Assembly: GCA_051530055.1 (NCBI GenBank)
Contig: CM121341.1
Span: forward strand, 2,232,001 to 2,296,000
Source: Neoechinorhynchus agilis
Lineage: Eukaryota > Acanthocephala
Length of the DNA: 64,000 nt
Direction of reading: 5' to 3'
The notes under the pieces were generated by a model, which saw only the letters and a list, made by a program, of their open reading frames with translations, did not search any database and had not been told where the DNA came from. Below are positions 21,938-33,214 of the stretch, one piece after another. How positions within the stretch are numbered: the first letter of the stretch is position 1; every line of letters begins with the position of its first letter. A program made the position numbers and the translations under genes.

Positions 21938-22546
21938 TTACTTTGGAGGTAAAGTACTCTCGTCAAACACAGATCCGTCATCATCCATTTCAATATCATT
22001 TCCGTTTTCGAAAAGTACAAAAGCGTCCAATAGCTTTCGTCTGTAATCTATGGCATTTGGACGCAAGGCACACTCAATCGAAGCATATTTTTCAATTATA
22101 ACATTTTCTTTGTCAATTAATGCTTGTCCGAAAAGCAACGGTACTCGATCTAAGAGATTGTTTCGCCAAGAACAAATTTCAGTCAATGCTTGAGCACTTT
22201 CGTCAATATTGGCAGTACAGTTGAGGTCTCCAACAACTAGCTGAACCATTTTAGCAATCATTAGCTCATGGACCAGTTCAATAGTTCTTATATTTGCAAT
22301 AAAATCGTCAGGGAAGTTCCTTTGGGTATCTGAAAGGAAATCAGCGAACGATGGAACGAAAATTGATTGTGCTTCTTCGTAAGCCTCCTCATTTAAATTC
22401 AAATTGGCGAATTCCGAAGAAGGTATATTGTCCTTTGAAACATCTTGGAAGGACGGACTAATATCGTTTTCGTGAAACGATGAACCACCATCCATGGACT
22501 CAAGTTTCTTATCGTCCATTTGAGAGTTGTCTGAAAAACTGCTCAT
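21938..22546 (-). CDS. Unrecognised acidic protein, 202 aa
   Basis: Single open frame from the ATG at 22546. The first 60 residues are Ser/Asp/Glu-rich and probably disordered. Residues about 65-185 look like a compact helical domain (FADFLSDTQRNFPDDFIAN, IRTIELVHELMIAKMVQLVV, SWRNNLLDRVPLLFGQALID). The end is acidic (ENGNDIEMDDDGSVFDEST). No signal peptide or membrane segment. I do not recognise the family; a helical regulatory or adaptor protein is a guess. Confidence 0.65.
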   Translation of the reverse strand: MSSFSDNSQMDDKKLESMDGGSSFHENDISPSFQDVSKDNIPSSEFANLNLNEEAYEEAQSIFVPSFADFLSDTQRNFPDDFIANIRTIELVHELMIAKMVQLVVGDLNCTANIDESAQALTEICSWRNNLLDRVPLLFGQALIDKENVIIEKYASIECALRPNAIDYRRKLLDAFVLFENGNDIEMDDDGSVFDESTLPPK

Positions 22547-22854
22547 CTAAAAAACGGTGATCGAAGAAACTAGTGAAAATACGACATCCTGGAAAGTTAT
22601 AATCAAAACACTTGCTCCGTTTTGTCGTCTTGCTGAAATGCACATTATCCCGATAAAAACCATATATAGATAAGAGTGAAGGCAAGAGATCGAAAACACC
22701 TTCTCATTCCAGCGTATTTATAAGAGATGTTACGCTAGAGGTTTCAGGTAAATCACCACTTAAATCTAGCAATGCTGGAGGATAGAGATCGCCACTATGA
22801 CATCATTTTAGCGAATTTCCTATGGTGGAAATATAAATAAATGGTATATCACAT

Positions 22855-23362
22855 CAAGGATTCTAGTACACGCCGGAAAGTTTAAACATTTTAAAGGCTT
22901 GGAGAGAAATCATTTTTTATGCTTCTATGGCCTTCGCTTGACTACTATGAACTCTTGCATCGTTCATTGTAGGTAGCACGTCGCATATTTGACGCTGCAC
23001 TGATACGATGGGTGGTTTAAAGTCAAAATCTTTTTTCTGACGGTTTTTTCTTATTTAGTCAAGATAAAGCAACTATTGAATGCTTGTTTATGACTTAAAA
23101 ATTAAAAGAATTTATTAAATGTGATATTTCGGCACAATCTTGTACGCTATATAAAAATGTCGATATGTGAGGTACCGGGGAATGTGATTAGAATTATTGT
23201 TTAGAAGTCTACACTCGCGGTAAATGATCATTTCGATTAAAGACGTCTAGAATCTCGCCGGGTTCATCATCAGTTCCTGTTACTGATGATGAATCCGACG
23301 ATATTCGACTCGTTTTTAATTGAAATAATCATTTACTGCGAGTGTAGACTTCTGAACAATAA
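22855..23362. mobile_element. ~510-bp element, copy 1 (second copy at 47832-48342)
   Basis: Nearly identical to 47832-48342 from TCAAGGATTCTAGTACACGC to AACAATAATT. The 3' third (about 23180-23362) is a foldback: GATTAGAATTATTGTTTAG at its left and the reverse complement at its right, each followed inward by a TAAATGATCATTT-like stretch. In the centre two facing CTGATGATGAA motifs lie at about 23261-23273 (minus) and 23283-23293 (plus). The preceding part has GTGATATTTCGGCACAATC, a terminal motif shared with several other elements here. No coding capacity. Confidence 0.75.
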
Positions 23363-23881
23363 TTCTAATCTTGTGCGCGTTTATCAAAATTACAAACAAG
23401 CATGAATAGTTCAATCTTCAAACAATCATTCGATACTTTATATGTTTTGCAATTGTTTTCAAAAATGGCTTCAGTGCTAATAACTTTTGTGTGAAATACA
23501 CAATTTTTCTATTTTTGAGCGAGTTTTTAACTTGACGTTGTAATTAATAACTATAAACCATTTTCATTTTGTTATTGAATAAAGTAACTCTTAGAATATT
23601 TTAACGGACAATTTTACAAGAGATAAGATTGCTGCTTTTGCTTCGACTCGAACTATCATCTTTTTTTAGATACTTTAAGTACACTTTTAAAATAGTTTTT
23701 GTGTCTTTTTGGAATACTCGAAAAACGGTTCACAGTTTAATTTTCTCTCAATCTGTCACTTCGTTACTATGCGAGCTTAAATAAATTCGAATTTACTCGC
23801 TCATGTGTTTTTCTCGTTACTTCTAAAATAAAAGCTTTTATTCTGTTTCTTACGCCAAAAAGCCACCATCCAAAATTCAAC
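23363..23881. other. AT-rich spacer, no gene seen
   Basis: Begins with fragments of the mobile family (TTGTGCGCGTTTATC near 23370) and is otherwise AT-rich flank of the coiled-coil gene's 3' end. Confidence 0.4.
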
Positions 23882-26800
23882 TTATAAAGATGTACTACCT
23901 CGTGCAAAATCTGTCCAATTCACTTCATTGAGCTCATTTTGTTGTAATTCATCATTCGATTCGAAATCGTCGCCATACCATAAATCCTGCTTCATGATAT
24001 TATGTTTTTTAATAAATAACCTGGCCTTTGCTGCCAAATCTGCAAAATTATCTAGTTCTGGTACTTCTGAGTATCTATACGAAACAGACTGATCTGTTTC
24101 CCGAAATTTTTCATCATCAAGTTGCTTCGTTTTAAATGACATTTATTAAGGTACGAATTAAAGAAAATTTAAATCTTACAAAAGTACTTAAGCGCTCTTG
24201 CACATTGTCGCACCCATTTTCCACGGGGAAATCCGATGTTTCGCACATAGCACCAACAAAATCTTGCAAATAATCCTTTAACAATTTTAAATCATTGTAG
24301 AGGAAAAAATTTTGAGGTCGTTCAATCTTTTTAGCATTCTTTATTATTTCCGCCTTTTTCCCCGCAATCTGATTTTTTAGTTACAATTAAAAAACCCAAT
24401 CAATTCTACCAAACCTTCCTTTTTACTTCAGGTATCTTTTTATGAATAATGGCGTGCTCCTCTTTTTTTATATTATTCATCTGAACCTCGAGTGATTTCC
24501 AATACTCCCGCATTTTCATATATCCACTTTGGAAATGATCAAGAACTTCTTTTAAAATCTACAAGGTGCAACGACTATCGAAATTCGTTTTATTCCATCA
24601 TTATTTACGGCTTGTTTTTTCTGCATATTTTCAATCGATTTTTCAAGTCTTCTCTTGCACCTGTAGGATTGACATTTTGTCACCGTTGCAAATATTTCGA
24701 AGTCTTCGTCACGATTATCTAAATATCGATAATGGTAAAGATTCAAGTGGTCTTAAATGTACATGAACTTTGTATTATGTACTCTAAAGCACTTCTCTCT
24801 TCAGAAAGTTTAAAACGTAGTTTGCAGTTCATATCCATTAGATCTTCGATTTCAGCCTCCACGTTCTTGGCGGCATCGTCAAGCTCCATCAAAAGTTCTA
24901 AACTCTTTTTTACGTTTTCTTAAAACTAGAATTTTTATAAGCTATATTAAAAAATACCCAAGTGTCTGAGATTAGGGAAAAGGGTATATAGATTTCTTAA
25001 TGTTTGTTATTAATTACTTTATTAAAAACTCAAAATTCTGCATTTAAAAAATTGAACCTTACCATTTCTTCAGATGTTTCGGCATTAATTTTTTCATAAT
25101 CAAATAAAAATCTCGAAACATTGTCATACCTAATGACTGCTGACCATATTGATTGATATTAAATAAATTACTTTGTTTTTATAGCTTTCACTTTAGCTAG
25201 CAATTCTCGTTTTCGTTGAGCACTCTCTCCAATCTGGTGCTCCAGCATGCAAATTTTGGTTTTATTAGTCATGATCATTGCTTCACAATCAGTTTGCCTT
25301 TTTGCAATTTTCTAAAAAAAATTAAGTAAGGCTTAAATCTTTAAAACAAACCTTTTCTTCTTTTTCTTTCAATTGTTTGTTTTCGTTTGCCGTATAGTCG
25401 ATTTCTGCTAATTCCGACTCGAGTCGATAAATTTCGAGATTTAATTTAAATAATCGCATTTTGGAATCCTTTGTAAAAAATCTCATAAAAATGGATTTTA
25501 TAAACTTGTAAAACCTTTTGATCGACAGTCAACTCTTTCAAAGTATTTTCCAAAAACGTGCGATCATTCTCCAAATCCTGAATTGCATTATTAACTTTCT
25601 TAATTTCAGCTTGTCGGCGGTTTATTGTATTTCCGAGTTTATGAATTTGTTTTCTCAGTGCAGCATTGGCTTTATCCACGTATTGTTCATCTTGCTTCTG
25701 ACTTTCAAAATATTGCTGAGTACTTGCCAGCGAATGAGTAAGATCTTGATGGTATTTAGTTTTTATCGCCTCGTAAGTTAACTTATTTGTCATTAGTTGC
25801 AGTTTCAAAAGATTAACCTATTCGATATTAAAGCGGATAAAAAGAAAGACCTTTTTACCGTAACGCTATTTTCTTCGCGAAGATACTTCATTTCGGATTC
25901 AATTCTAGCGAATTTTCTCAAATAATCATTTATTTCGCAACTCATGTCAGGAATCAGAAATTTCTTAAGATCTTTTTATATTAAAGATCCCTGGCCTATT
26001 TGCTCACAAGTCTTTAAAATCTCTCGCTCACTATTGCTCAATTTGTTTAACTCATCTTGTAATTTCGCCTTCGTCGAAATTAATTCCCGTTTATATTCAT
26101 CACATTTAGAGTTTTGATCAAAATTTTCACCCATCAAACTCTTTATTTCTGCTTGAATCTCTTCTAACAAAACAATGTCTGTTGTTGCATTATAAACCTC
26201 ACAATTCAGTTTGCGCAATTTTTCATCAGTAAATCGGAGCCTGTTTTACGTTTTAAGGATGAAAATTGCTAGAAAAATACCTTTCTCTGAGTTTGTCTCT
26301 TTGCTTTTCAGCACTTTCCAATTCTAGAAACTGGGTATCAATCGTCCTTCGCTTTGCGTTAGCATCAAACTCTACCGATTCCATCTTCAATTTCAAGCGT
26401 AATCAATATTAATTTTTTATCATAGCTTTTACCTCGACTGAACAATTACGGCATTCTTCTGATAATTTCGTGTTTTCCTTCAACAATTGCAAACGCGTTT
26501 TCTCACGGGTTTTAACTTTAGCTTTCACAATCCTCAATTTTTCATTGACCATTCTGATTTTTTCTTCAACTTGAGAATTTTCATTTTCAGTTTCTTTAAT
26601 AATTTTTCGAACTTTTGCGCTGTACTTAAATAAATTTTATGCCAAAGCTTTGATAATTAATTTAAAGTTTAAAATTCCACCTCATTTTTGGATTCGATAG
26701 CGTCAGATAATGCAAAACCCTTTCGCCTATACCGATTTACATCCTTCCGCAATTTATTGAGTTCATTTTGCCCATCAAACCACCTTCGTCGCGCTTCGTT

Positions 26801-27714
26801 TCGCCGTGCCTATAAAGAAATCGAATTTGAATATCCTTCAAAAATTAATATAAATCATACGCTCATTTCAAGATTGTTCGCCTCAAGCATCTTTAACATA
26901 ATTGTAAATTTTTTAAACACATTGTCGTCTTTTTCGAGTTCAACTAGCTTGGCCTAAAATAAATGAAGATTTTATATATTTTTGAGTGTCCTTGCAAGGT
27001 GATTGGCTGGATTTTATTGTTAACAAGCGGAAACGCAACCGAATAATGCGAAAAACCTTAAAAGAATATTTTCTTACCGCTTGTTTCTCTCTAATACTGT
27101 CCACTTTAGAATAAATCGTTTTGATTTTATAAATTATTGTACTATGATCAATCTGTGGATCCAGCAATTGTGGATACATAGAAGCATATATTAGCGGAGC
27201 GCATGCCTTATTATAGGCATTTATTTCTTCCTAAAGAAACCTTTCAAATTTGAAAATATTTAAATAAAACATAACACACTTTATAAGCATCTTGCTTCTG
27301 TTCAACTTCCTTTAATTCTGTAATCGCCTGGGAAACTGCTGAGTCAGCTTTCTTTTCTACATCGCTTATAGCTTTAACAAGAGGCCTTGCATCCTCCAGC
27401 TCTTTCTTTAAAACTACAATTTTAAGGAGAAATGCAAAGAATAAAAAATGGATACCGTTGCGACATTGAAGTTTCTACGATCTCTCGAATGAATCTTGCG
27501 TAGGTTATCAAGTTTTTTCCTTTCCGACAGAAGCTCAATTCTCACGTTATTGTATTGTGACAACTCTTTTTGAAACTATATTCACGGTCGATTTTAAAAA
27601 GTGGCAAAAAGTCGACCGTACTTCATTTTCAAGCGACTCGATCTCTAAATCTTTTTCACCCGGTTCACGTTTACTGCCTAAAGATTCTAATTCAAGCGGG
27701 TTTCTACTCTCCAT
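23882..27714 (-). CDS. Long coiled-coil protein with many short introns
   Basis: From the ATG at 27714 (MESRNPLELESLGSKREPGE) a chain of more than a dozen exons separated by short introns runs down to 23882. Checked joins include 27714 exon to FQKELSQYNNVRIELLSERK, then VLKKELEDARPLVKAISDV, then EEINAYNKACAPLIYASMYP, and near the end VQERLSTF to QLDDEKFRETDQSVSYRYSE; all are phase-compatible GT-AG. Almost every exon encodes heptad-like Glu/Lys/Leu-rich helix (for example QIHKLGNTINRRQAEIKKV). The C-terminus is short and acidic (DLWYGDDFESNDELQQ). I estimate roughly 900-1000 residues. The length and uninterrupted coiled coil recall axonemal or SMC-like scaffold proteins, but I cannot name a family. 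Exact exon edges in the middle were not all verified. Confidence 0.75.
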
Positions 27715-28419
27715 AATGCAGCTTAAAGGCAAACAAATCAATTTCAAAAATCGCATATCTTCGTCGCCATGGCGACTTTATACGCATTTTGCACCAAAGA
27801 GTTCGTTTAGCATTAATCCACTATGTATCCAAATTTTGGAACCAAACACTTTCTTAGAAGTCTTTTTAAGCGTATGCTAATCTCTTCAGCTTAAGACTTC
27901 AATTCCACAAGAATGGATTTTCCCCGAGCCGCATTAAAAATCTAGAATTTAGAAGTTAGCTGGAGAAATTTGCGCTTTTTAATGTTCACGTATTTTTCTT
28001 CATTAGGAAGAAATTCATCGGATCTGCGACTAACGGAAATTAAAACGGCATTTGATTGTTCGTCGATGTGGAGCGCCCTTTGTCAAGGCTGCCCCAGAAT
28101 TTGACCTGGACGCAAGTGTTTTCCGATAATTATAAGTGGTGATGGATTTACTCTTTGTTTCTTATAGTCCAACGCCAATAAGTCAATCTTTTAGTCTGCT
28201 CAACATATCGAACGATATCGAATGCTCATAAAAAATGAAAAAATCGGAATTATATTTGAACTACATAGCAAACACGGTGATTCATAAGTTATTTATGTTT
28301 TACACACGAAGATAGATAAAGTTAAAATGATTATAAATAACGCTTAAAAAATATATTTCAGCTTTTTTGTGAACGTGCATCTCTTTTTTAGTATTTTCAA
28401 TACATGAAAAGGTCATTTG
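27715..28419. other. Intergenic, 5' flank of the coiled-coil gene
   Basis: No reading frame, repeat or RNA gene is supported. It is the presumed promoter side of the minus-strand coiled-coil gene. Confidence 0.4.
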
Positions 28420-29180
28420 TAATCGATATGGCACGCGAATACTGTGACACCGTCCGGTCTACGGCCATCGATTCGGCAAAAATTGCCCGGCTCTAGGATG
28501 TTGGGCGCATTCACAGTATTCAGGGCACGACTAAGAGAATTGCGTTCACTTCGGCGTGTCGTGAGTACCTTCCGCCTGATTGCCGTACCCCAAGTCTCAG
28601 GGACACTGCAATCCTTACTGTCTCGTCGGAGAGAGGAGTACCCACGAAAAACGATTGGGATCACGTTGAGCCAAGCAAGCACCCGATTCTCTTGTAGAGA
28701 CTGCCGGCAATCGAGATCGGTTCACCAGATCACAAGAATCTGAAATTAAAGAGTTATGAATTCTCGCTACGAGGGGTGAATCCCAAACTGATTGTTTGCA
28801 ACCATTGACGGGTACCTGCTTGCTGCCTGAATCTCCACACCAACGATTAAGCGCCTCCACGAAATCTCCATCCGAAGTCTAATTCTCGCCAAGAACGGAT
28901 TTAACTACTTTGCGGCTCTGAGAGATATCGGCTGCTTTTCGGATACTCAAACCGCCGGACGACACAGGCAAGGATCCTTGACGCCAGGTATCGTCCGATA
29001 GCTGAGTATTTAAATATTCTCGAGCCAGGCTGCAACCGTTTCGTCTAATTGTTCCATCTTATCTTCGTGTCTAAAAAAGTGCTGATCACAGCTTATACAC
29101 TAATTTTGAAATGACGAGAGTGTTCTTGATCAGGAACAGAGCCTCGTGTAAGGATAATTCATCAACTCGTTCGCACAGCA
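28420..29180 (-). mobile_element. Broken LINE fragment, minus orientation
   Basis: Segments 28430-28590 and 28920-29160 match, in reverse order and orientation, 51990-52145 and 51420-51640, so both places carry the same element in opposite directions. GC content is higher than the surroundings. No intact reading frame remains. Assignment to a LINE rests on the plus-strand copy at 51020-52440, which retains a reverse-transcriptase-like stretch. Confidence 0.6.
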
Positions 29181-30499
29181 CCGAAAGTTGGGTTGAAGAT
29201 TAGCAAATCGATCTAGCTCAAAATGAAAGCGAACTCGAGATATTAGTCTGATTCGAATTAGGTGCTTTTTTGAAAGCAATCTAAAAATACGACAAAAATT
29301 ATAAAATTTATTCAAATGACCTTGATCGATCGAGTATGATCAAAAGCAATAACTTTTAACTTGCTGTTCGTCGGTCGTTTTTTGAAAGCGCAAATTAGAA
29401 AATCATTTTTTCGGCGATGACCAAATGTGAAATATAAGCTTAAAATTCAAATGTAAATGAAGTTAACAAGGCTGAGCCACACATACGCCAAAAACTAAAT
29501 ATTGTTGATTTTGAAATACAAACAAGTTTACAAATAGATAAAAACTGTTTATCATCAACAAATAACGCTTCCTCTTCTTTGCTTTACACTCACCATTTTC
29601 TCGCCTACCGAAGGAAGTTATAATATCGATAATGGGGAATATTTTTAACAACGTTCGTCCAATGGTTCAATCAACGATTAATAACAAAGGAAAATCGAGA
29701 GCTTTCGATAACCTACAGAAAAATGGTTTCTATCTATCCCGCATCCCAGTTCACCCAAGACAAATATTAAAATACATTGAAGGGAAAAAGAAAATAAAAG
29801 GAGAATGAAAGGATAATTCAGAATAATAATTTACGGATAGAAAAAAGCATTAAATAAATATATTTATTGTCTAAAAATTAATCTTCTAAATGAGTGCAAC
29901 CTCACCCAAATTATGAGAAAGTAGAATACAATATCGACAATATATATTTACCTTTTTTCATCTATTGCACAATACGGAGAGAATTTGTTTGAAGAATAAA
30001 ACTGAATTTTACGATGAGTTTCTTATTTAGATACGAACATGCAATTATGCTCGAAGAAACTATCGTATAAAATTTTGTTTATTTGAGTTTCTTTGGCGTT
30101 TTAAAAACAGGGATTTTTTGTATTATATACAACAGATGAAGCTTAATTTCGATGGCACCTTGACGCTTAAAGATAAAAAATATATATTGTTACCAATTTA
30201 CTAATTTTAGAATGCCGCTTTAGCCAATTGTATTTCGTTTCATGAAACGCTCCTTGAAAATATGCTCTGAAAGTTCAACCATTAACTTTATATAAAATGG
30301 TTTAAAAATCCACATGCTGAGCAGAATCAAATCAAGAAAAATTTAAAGCGCACTCTCATTATTTAAGTAAATTCTCGCTGCAAAAAATAAAACTGAACAA
30401 AATGGATATTGTATTTGCACTCAAACAATTTTAGAAACCCATTAGAGTATCTAATTTAGTACTAAAAAGTTTAAATTCCAAAAATCCATACACAAAGGT
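29181..30499. other. AT-rich region, no gene seen
   Basis: No coding region is supported. From about 30230 onward single diverged pieces of the 237-bp repeat appear (for example CAACCATTAACTTTAT near 30278). Confidence 0.4.
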
Positions 30500-31165
30500 G
30501 ACAAAGTAAAATGAGCTTACGATGGAGAGCCTCAAAGGGTTATTTAAGCATTAAAAATGGTGTAAATTTTAAGAAAACATCCTGAACTGTCACGTCATTA
30601 GTAAAAATACACTTTTATTAATTTCTTTAAATGAAAACAGACTGATCGCATGCGCAAGATGATTATATTAAAAGCATAAACCAAATGAATCGCTCCGTCA
30701 AAAATATGCCCATAAAGTTCTAATTGTTTGAGCGAAAACTCAACCATTAACTTTATTTAAAATGGGACTGAAAAGGTTATTTAAGCATTAAAAATGGTGT
30801 AAATTTTAAGAAAGCATCCTGAACTGTCACGTCATTAGTAAAAATACACTTTTATTAATTTCTTTAAATGAAAACAGACTGATCGCATGCGCAAGATGAT
30901 TATATTAAAAGCATAAACCAAATGAATCGCTCTATCAAAAATATGCCCATAAAGTTCTAATTGTTTGAGCGAAAACTCAACCATTAACTTTATTTAAAAT
31001 GGTAAGAAATCCACATACTGTGCATAGCTTACGATCGATTTCTTTTTGAATGTCACGTCATTAGCAAAACTACACTTTTAATGATTTCGCTAATTGGAAA
31101 CAGACCAATCGCATACGCAAGATGATTATTTTAAAAGCACCAACCAGGTGAAACGCTCATTATTG
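30500..31165. repeat. Tandem array, ~237-bp unit, nearly three copies
   Basis: GGTTATTTAAGCATTAAAAA occurs at 30538 and 30775; both units continue through CTGAACTGTCACGTCATTAG, ACTGATCGCATGCGCAAGAT and CAACCATTAACTTTATTTAA with almost no differences. A third, more diverged unit follows at about 31010-31165, and diverged pieces precede the array from about 30230. It ends shortly before the FOXO-like gene. Confidence 0.85.
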
Positions 31166-31414
31166 TGGAAATTATCCAATAATACAAAAAACATTTTGCG
31201 TCCGTTTCCTTATTTCCCACCACAGATACACATCGTGCGCTGAACAGCGATAGTTTCGAACGCGTTCACATAAAAAATCGTCATAAAATCGGCAATTATG
31301 CAGCAGTCCACAAATTAGTTAGAGTAGCTTTGTTTGAAGTCTGATTGGCTGCAGTGGAAAATCACAATCTGTGCCGCCCCCAGAGCTCAAAACCTTTTGC
31401 CTTTAGATTTTATA

Positions 31415-32218
31415 ATGGCGCGTCGTTCTCAGCGATTACTTTTAAACGTAAATAAAAGCAATGCCACAATCGACTACACAGAATCTTTGAAATTAACGAA
31501 GACGCCACGCAGAAGAGCCAATAGACTTAATGCATGGGGACAGGGAACATTCGCCGACCTCATTTCCATGGCGATTGAAAGCAGTCCAGAAAAGAGACTA
31601 AAATTGAAAAACATTTATGAATGGTTTATCGATAACTATTCGTATTTTAGACAAAGACGAGATTTGGAGAATAGTAAGCAATGGAAGGTACTTTTTATTT
31701 TTAAAATTTCGAAAAATTAAAATCACATTTAGAATTCAATTCGACATAACCTTTCTTTACATTCATGTTTTCGAAAAATAAAAGATGGGACAGGTCGAGA
31801 CAATTCATGGTGGGTGATAAATCCGAACGGAACAGTGTACAAAGGAAGATATCAACGCGTTTCACAGTTGGAATCAAAAGATGAAGAGAGTTTTCAGGAG
31901 ATTCCCCCAAAGAGAAGGAAGGAAGATGAGGTGGAGAGCCATCATTTCGAAGATTGCCGATTTCCGGATTATTATCCAAATTTTAATGAATATATGGGTG
32001 AAAATTACTTTCAATATCACGAGGTAGTAAGACGCGAATCTTACGAAGAAGACGACCAAACGCAAGTTTTTATTTTAACACCGTGGTCAAATGAGACCGA
32101 AATTGTTCCAATCAGTCATGTCCGATTTATAGAATTTGATGTCCCACTTTCAAAGCCTCAGGCAGTGTCCGCCGAAGAATATAAAGCGTTGTGTGAAAAA
32201 GCTTTGAGTAAAAAGTAA
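31415..32218 (+). CDS. FOXO-like forkhead transcription factor
   Basis: Two exons, 31415-31687 and 31733-32218, with a 45-bp GT-AG intron in phase 0; 252 residues. The forkhead domain starts at about residue 38: NAWGQGTFADLISMAIESSP, then EKRLKLKNIYEWFIDNYSYF, and across the intron NSIRHNLSLHSCFRKIKDGT followed by NSWWVINPNG. SSPEKRL and the KNSIRHNLSLH helix are characteristic, and the KDGTGRDNSWW wing is the FOXO type. The C-terminal 130 residues are acidic and aromatic-rich. FOXO proteins act downstream of insulin/PI3K signalling; this one is much shorter than typical FOXO proteins (500 or more residues), and I see no clear N-terminal AKT site, so it may be a derived paralogue. Confidence 0.88.
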
Positions 32219-32344
32219 TAAATGATATTTGCGGTAATTTTCGCGTAATTTAAAATTCTAGATAGATAGTGTGCAATAATTTTATAAAACAAATATTTGT
32301 GTTTAATTAATAACAGCTTCCGTAAAAATTTCATGCGCCAGTGT

Positions 32345-32575
32345 AATATTGTCTTCGGGGAAAAGACTGTCCTTTGGTAGTTTTGCTACCCGGACGGATT
32401 TAAGTTTTTTCTAATTTATTTCCGATATTTCACGTCGGATAATTTCGACACGAAAAAATTACAAGCAGTGACAAACCTTGACAATGTCGGAATTGTCCGA
32501 AGAGATGTCGGAAATAAATCAGTGAATTTAAATCCGGCGGGGTCGCAAGACTACTAAAAGAAAGTATATTTTTTT
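32345..32575. mobile_element. Foldback/MITE-like element
   Basis: Outer parts are imperfect inverted repeats (CCTTTGGTAGTTTTGC near 32372 against GCAAGACTACTAAAAG near 32546; TTATTTCCGATATTTC near 32418 against GTCGGAAATAAATCAG near 32508). A related partial copy with ATTTCACGTCGGATAATT lies at 43305-43450. No coding capacity. Confidence 0.6.
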
Positions 32576-33214
32576 TGCAATTTACAAACATGGCGAGGTT
32601 TCCCAATGTTCACATTATGGATTGTAGATTTCTTGCTATAAATTTTTTAATGACCATAAAAACATTACATACTGCCTCCTCAGTCATCTCAAATGCATTG
32701 AGTTTGTTTCTATTGCATGGCTGCGACACGCAGGATCGCCATTCACGAGGTCCGGGACAATAATTCTGCACGTAACCTTGCGATGTGTGGTGTTTTTCGT
32801 TGATTTTAACACTTCGCTAAACGGTAGCCTTAATCAAAATTTTGTTTCCTTCCATAACCTCAACCGCAAGACGACTTCTAATTTTTTGTTCCCTCTCGAC
32901 AAAATACATTCCATAAAAAATCTATCCTATGCTGCAGAGCACCTTGGTAATTAGATATAGCCGAGGAGTCTCCGTGATTTGGATCAATGTGTATCTTCTT
33001 CTTGAGAGTGTTTTCAAGTGTGATCCCTTTATTGTGATACAACCAAACTCCAGTCTTCATAATCGAGAAAAAATAATGAAAATGGTTCCATCGTTGATTG
33101 AGTTCTAACGCTTTCGAAGGTAACAGACTTGATAGACGAATTTGGGGTTATGGGGTTAATACCTGAATGTTTCGATTCCATAGTTTATTATCCCTCAGTG
33201 GATGAGATCCTAAA
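32576..33214. other. Spacer before the 247-bp array, no gene seen
   Basis: No supported gene. From 33129 an open frame runs into the first, diverged unit of the satellite; it is probably part of the sequence from which the repeat arose. Confidence 0.4.

Noticed and set aside
28444-28860. Open frames on both strands as host genes
   Set aside because: The same sequence recurs inverted at 51.4-52.2 kb inside a broken LINE, so these are transposon remnants.
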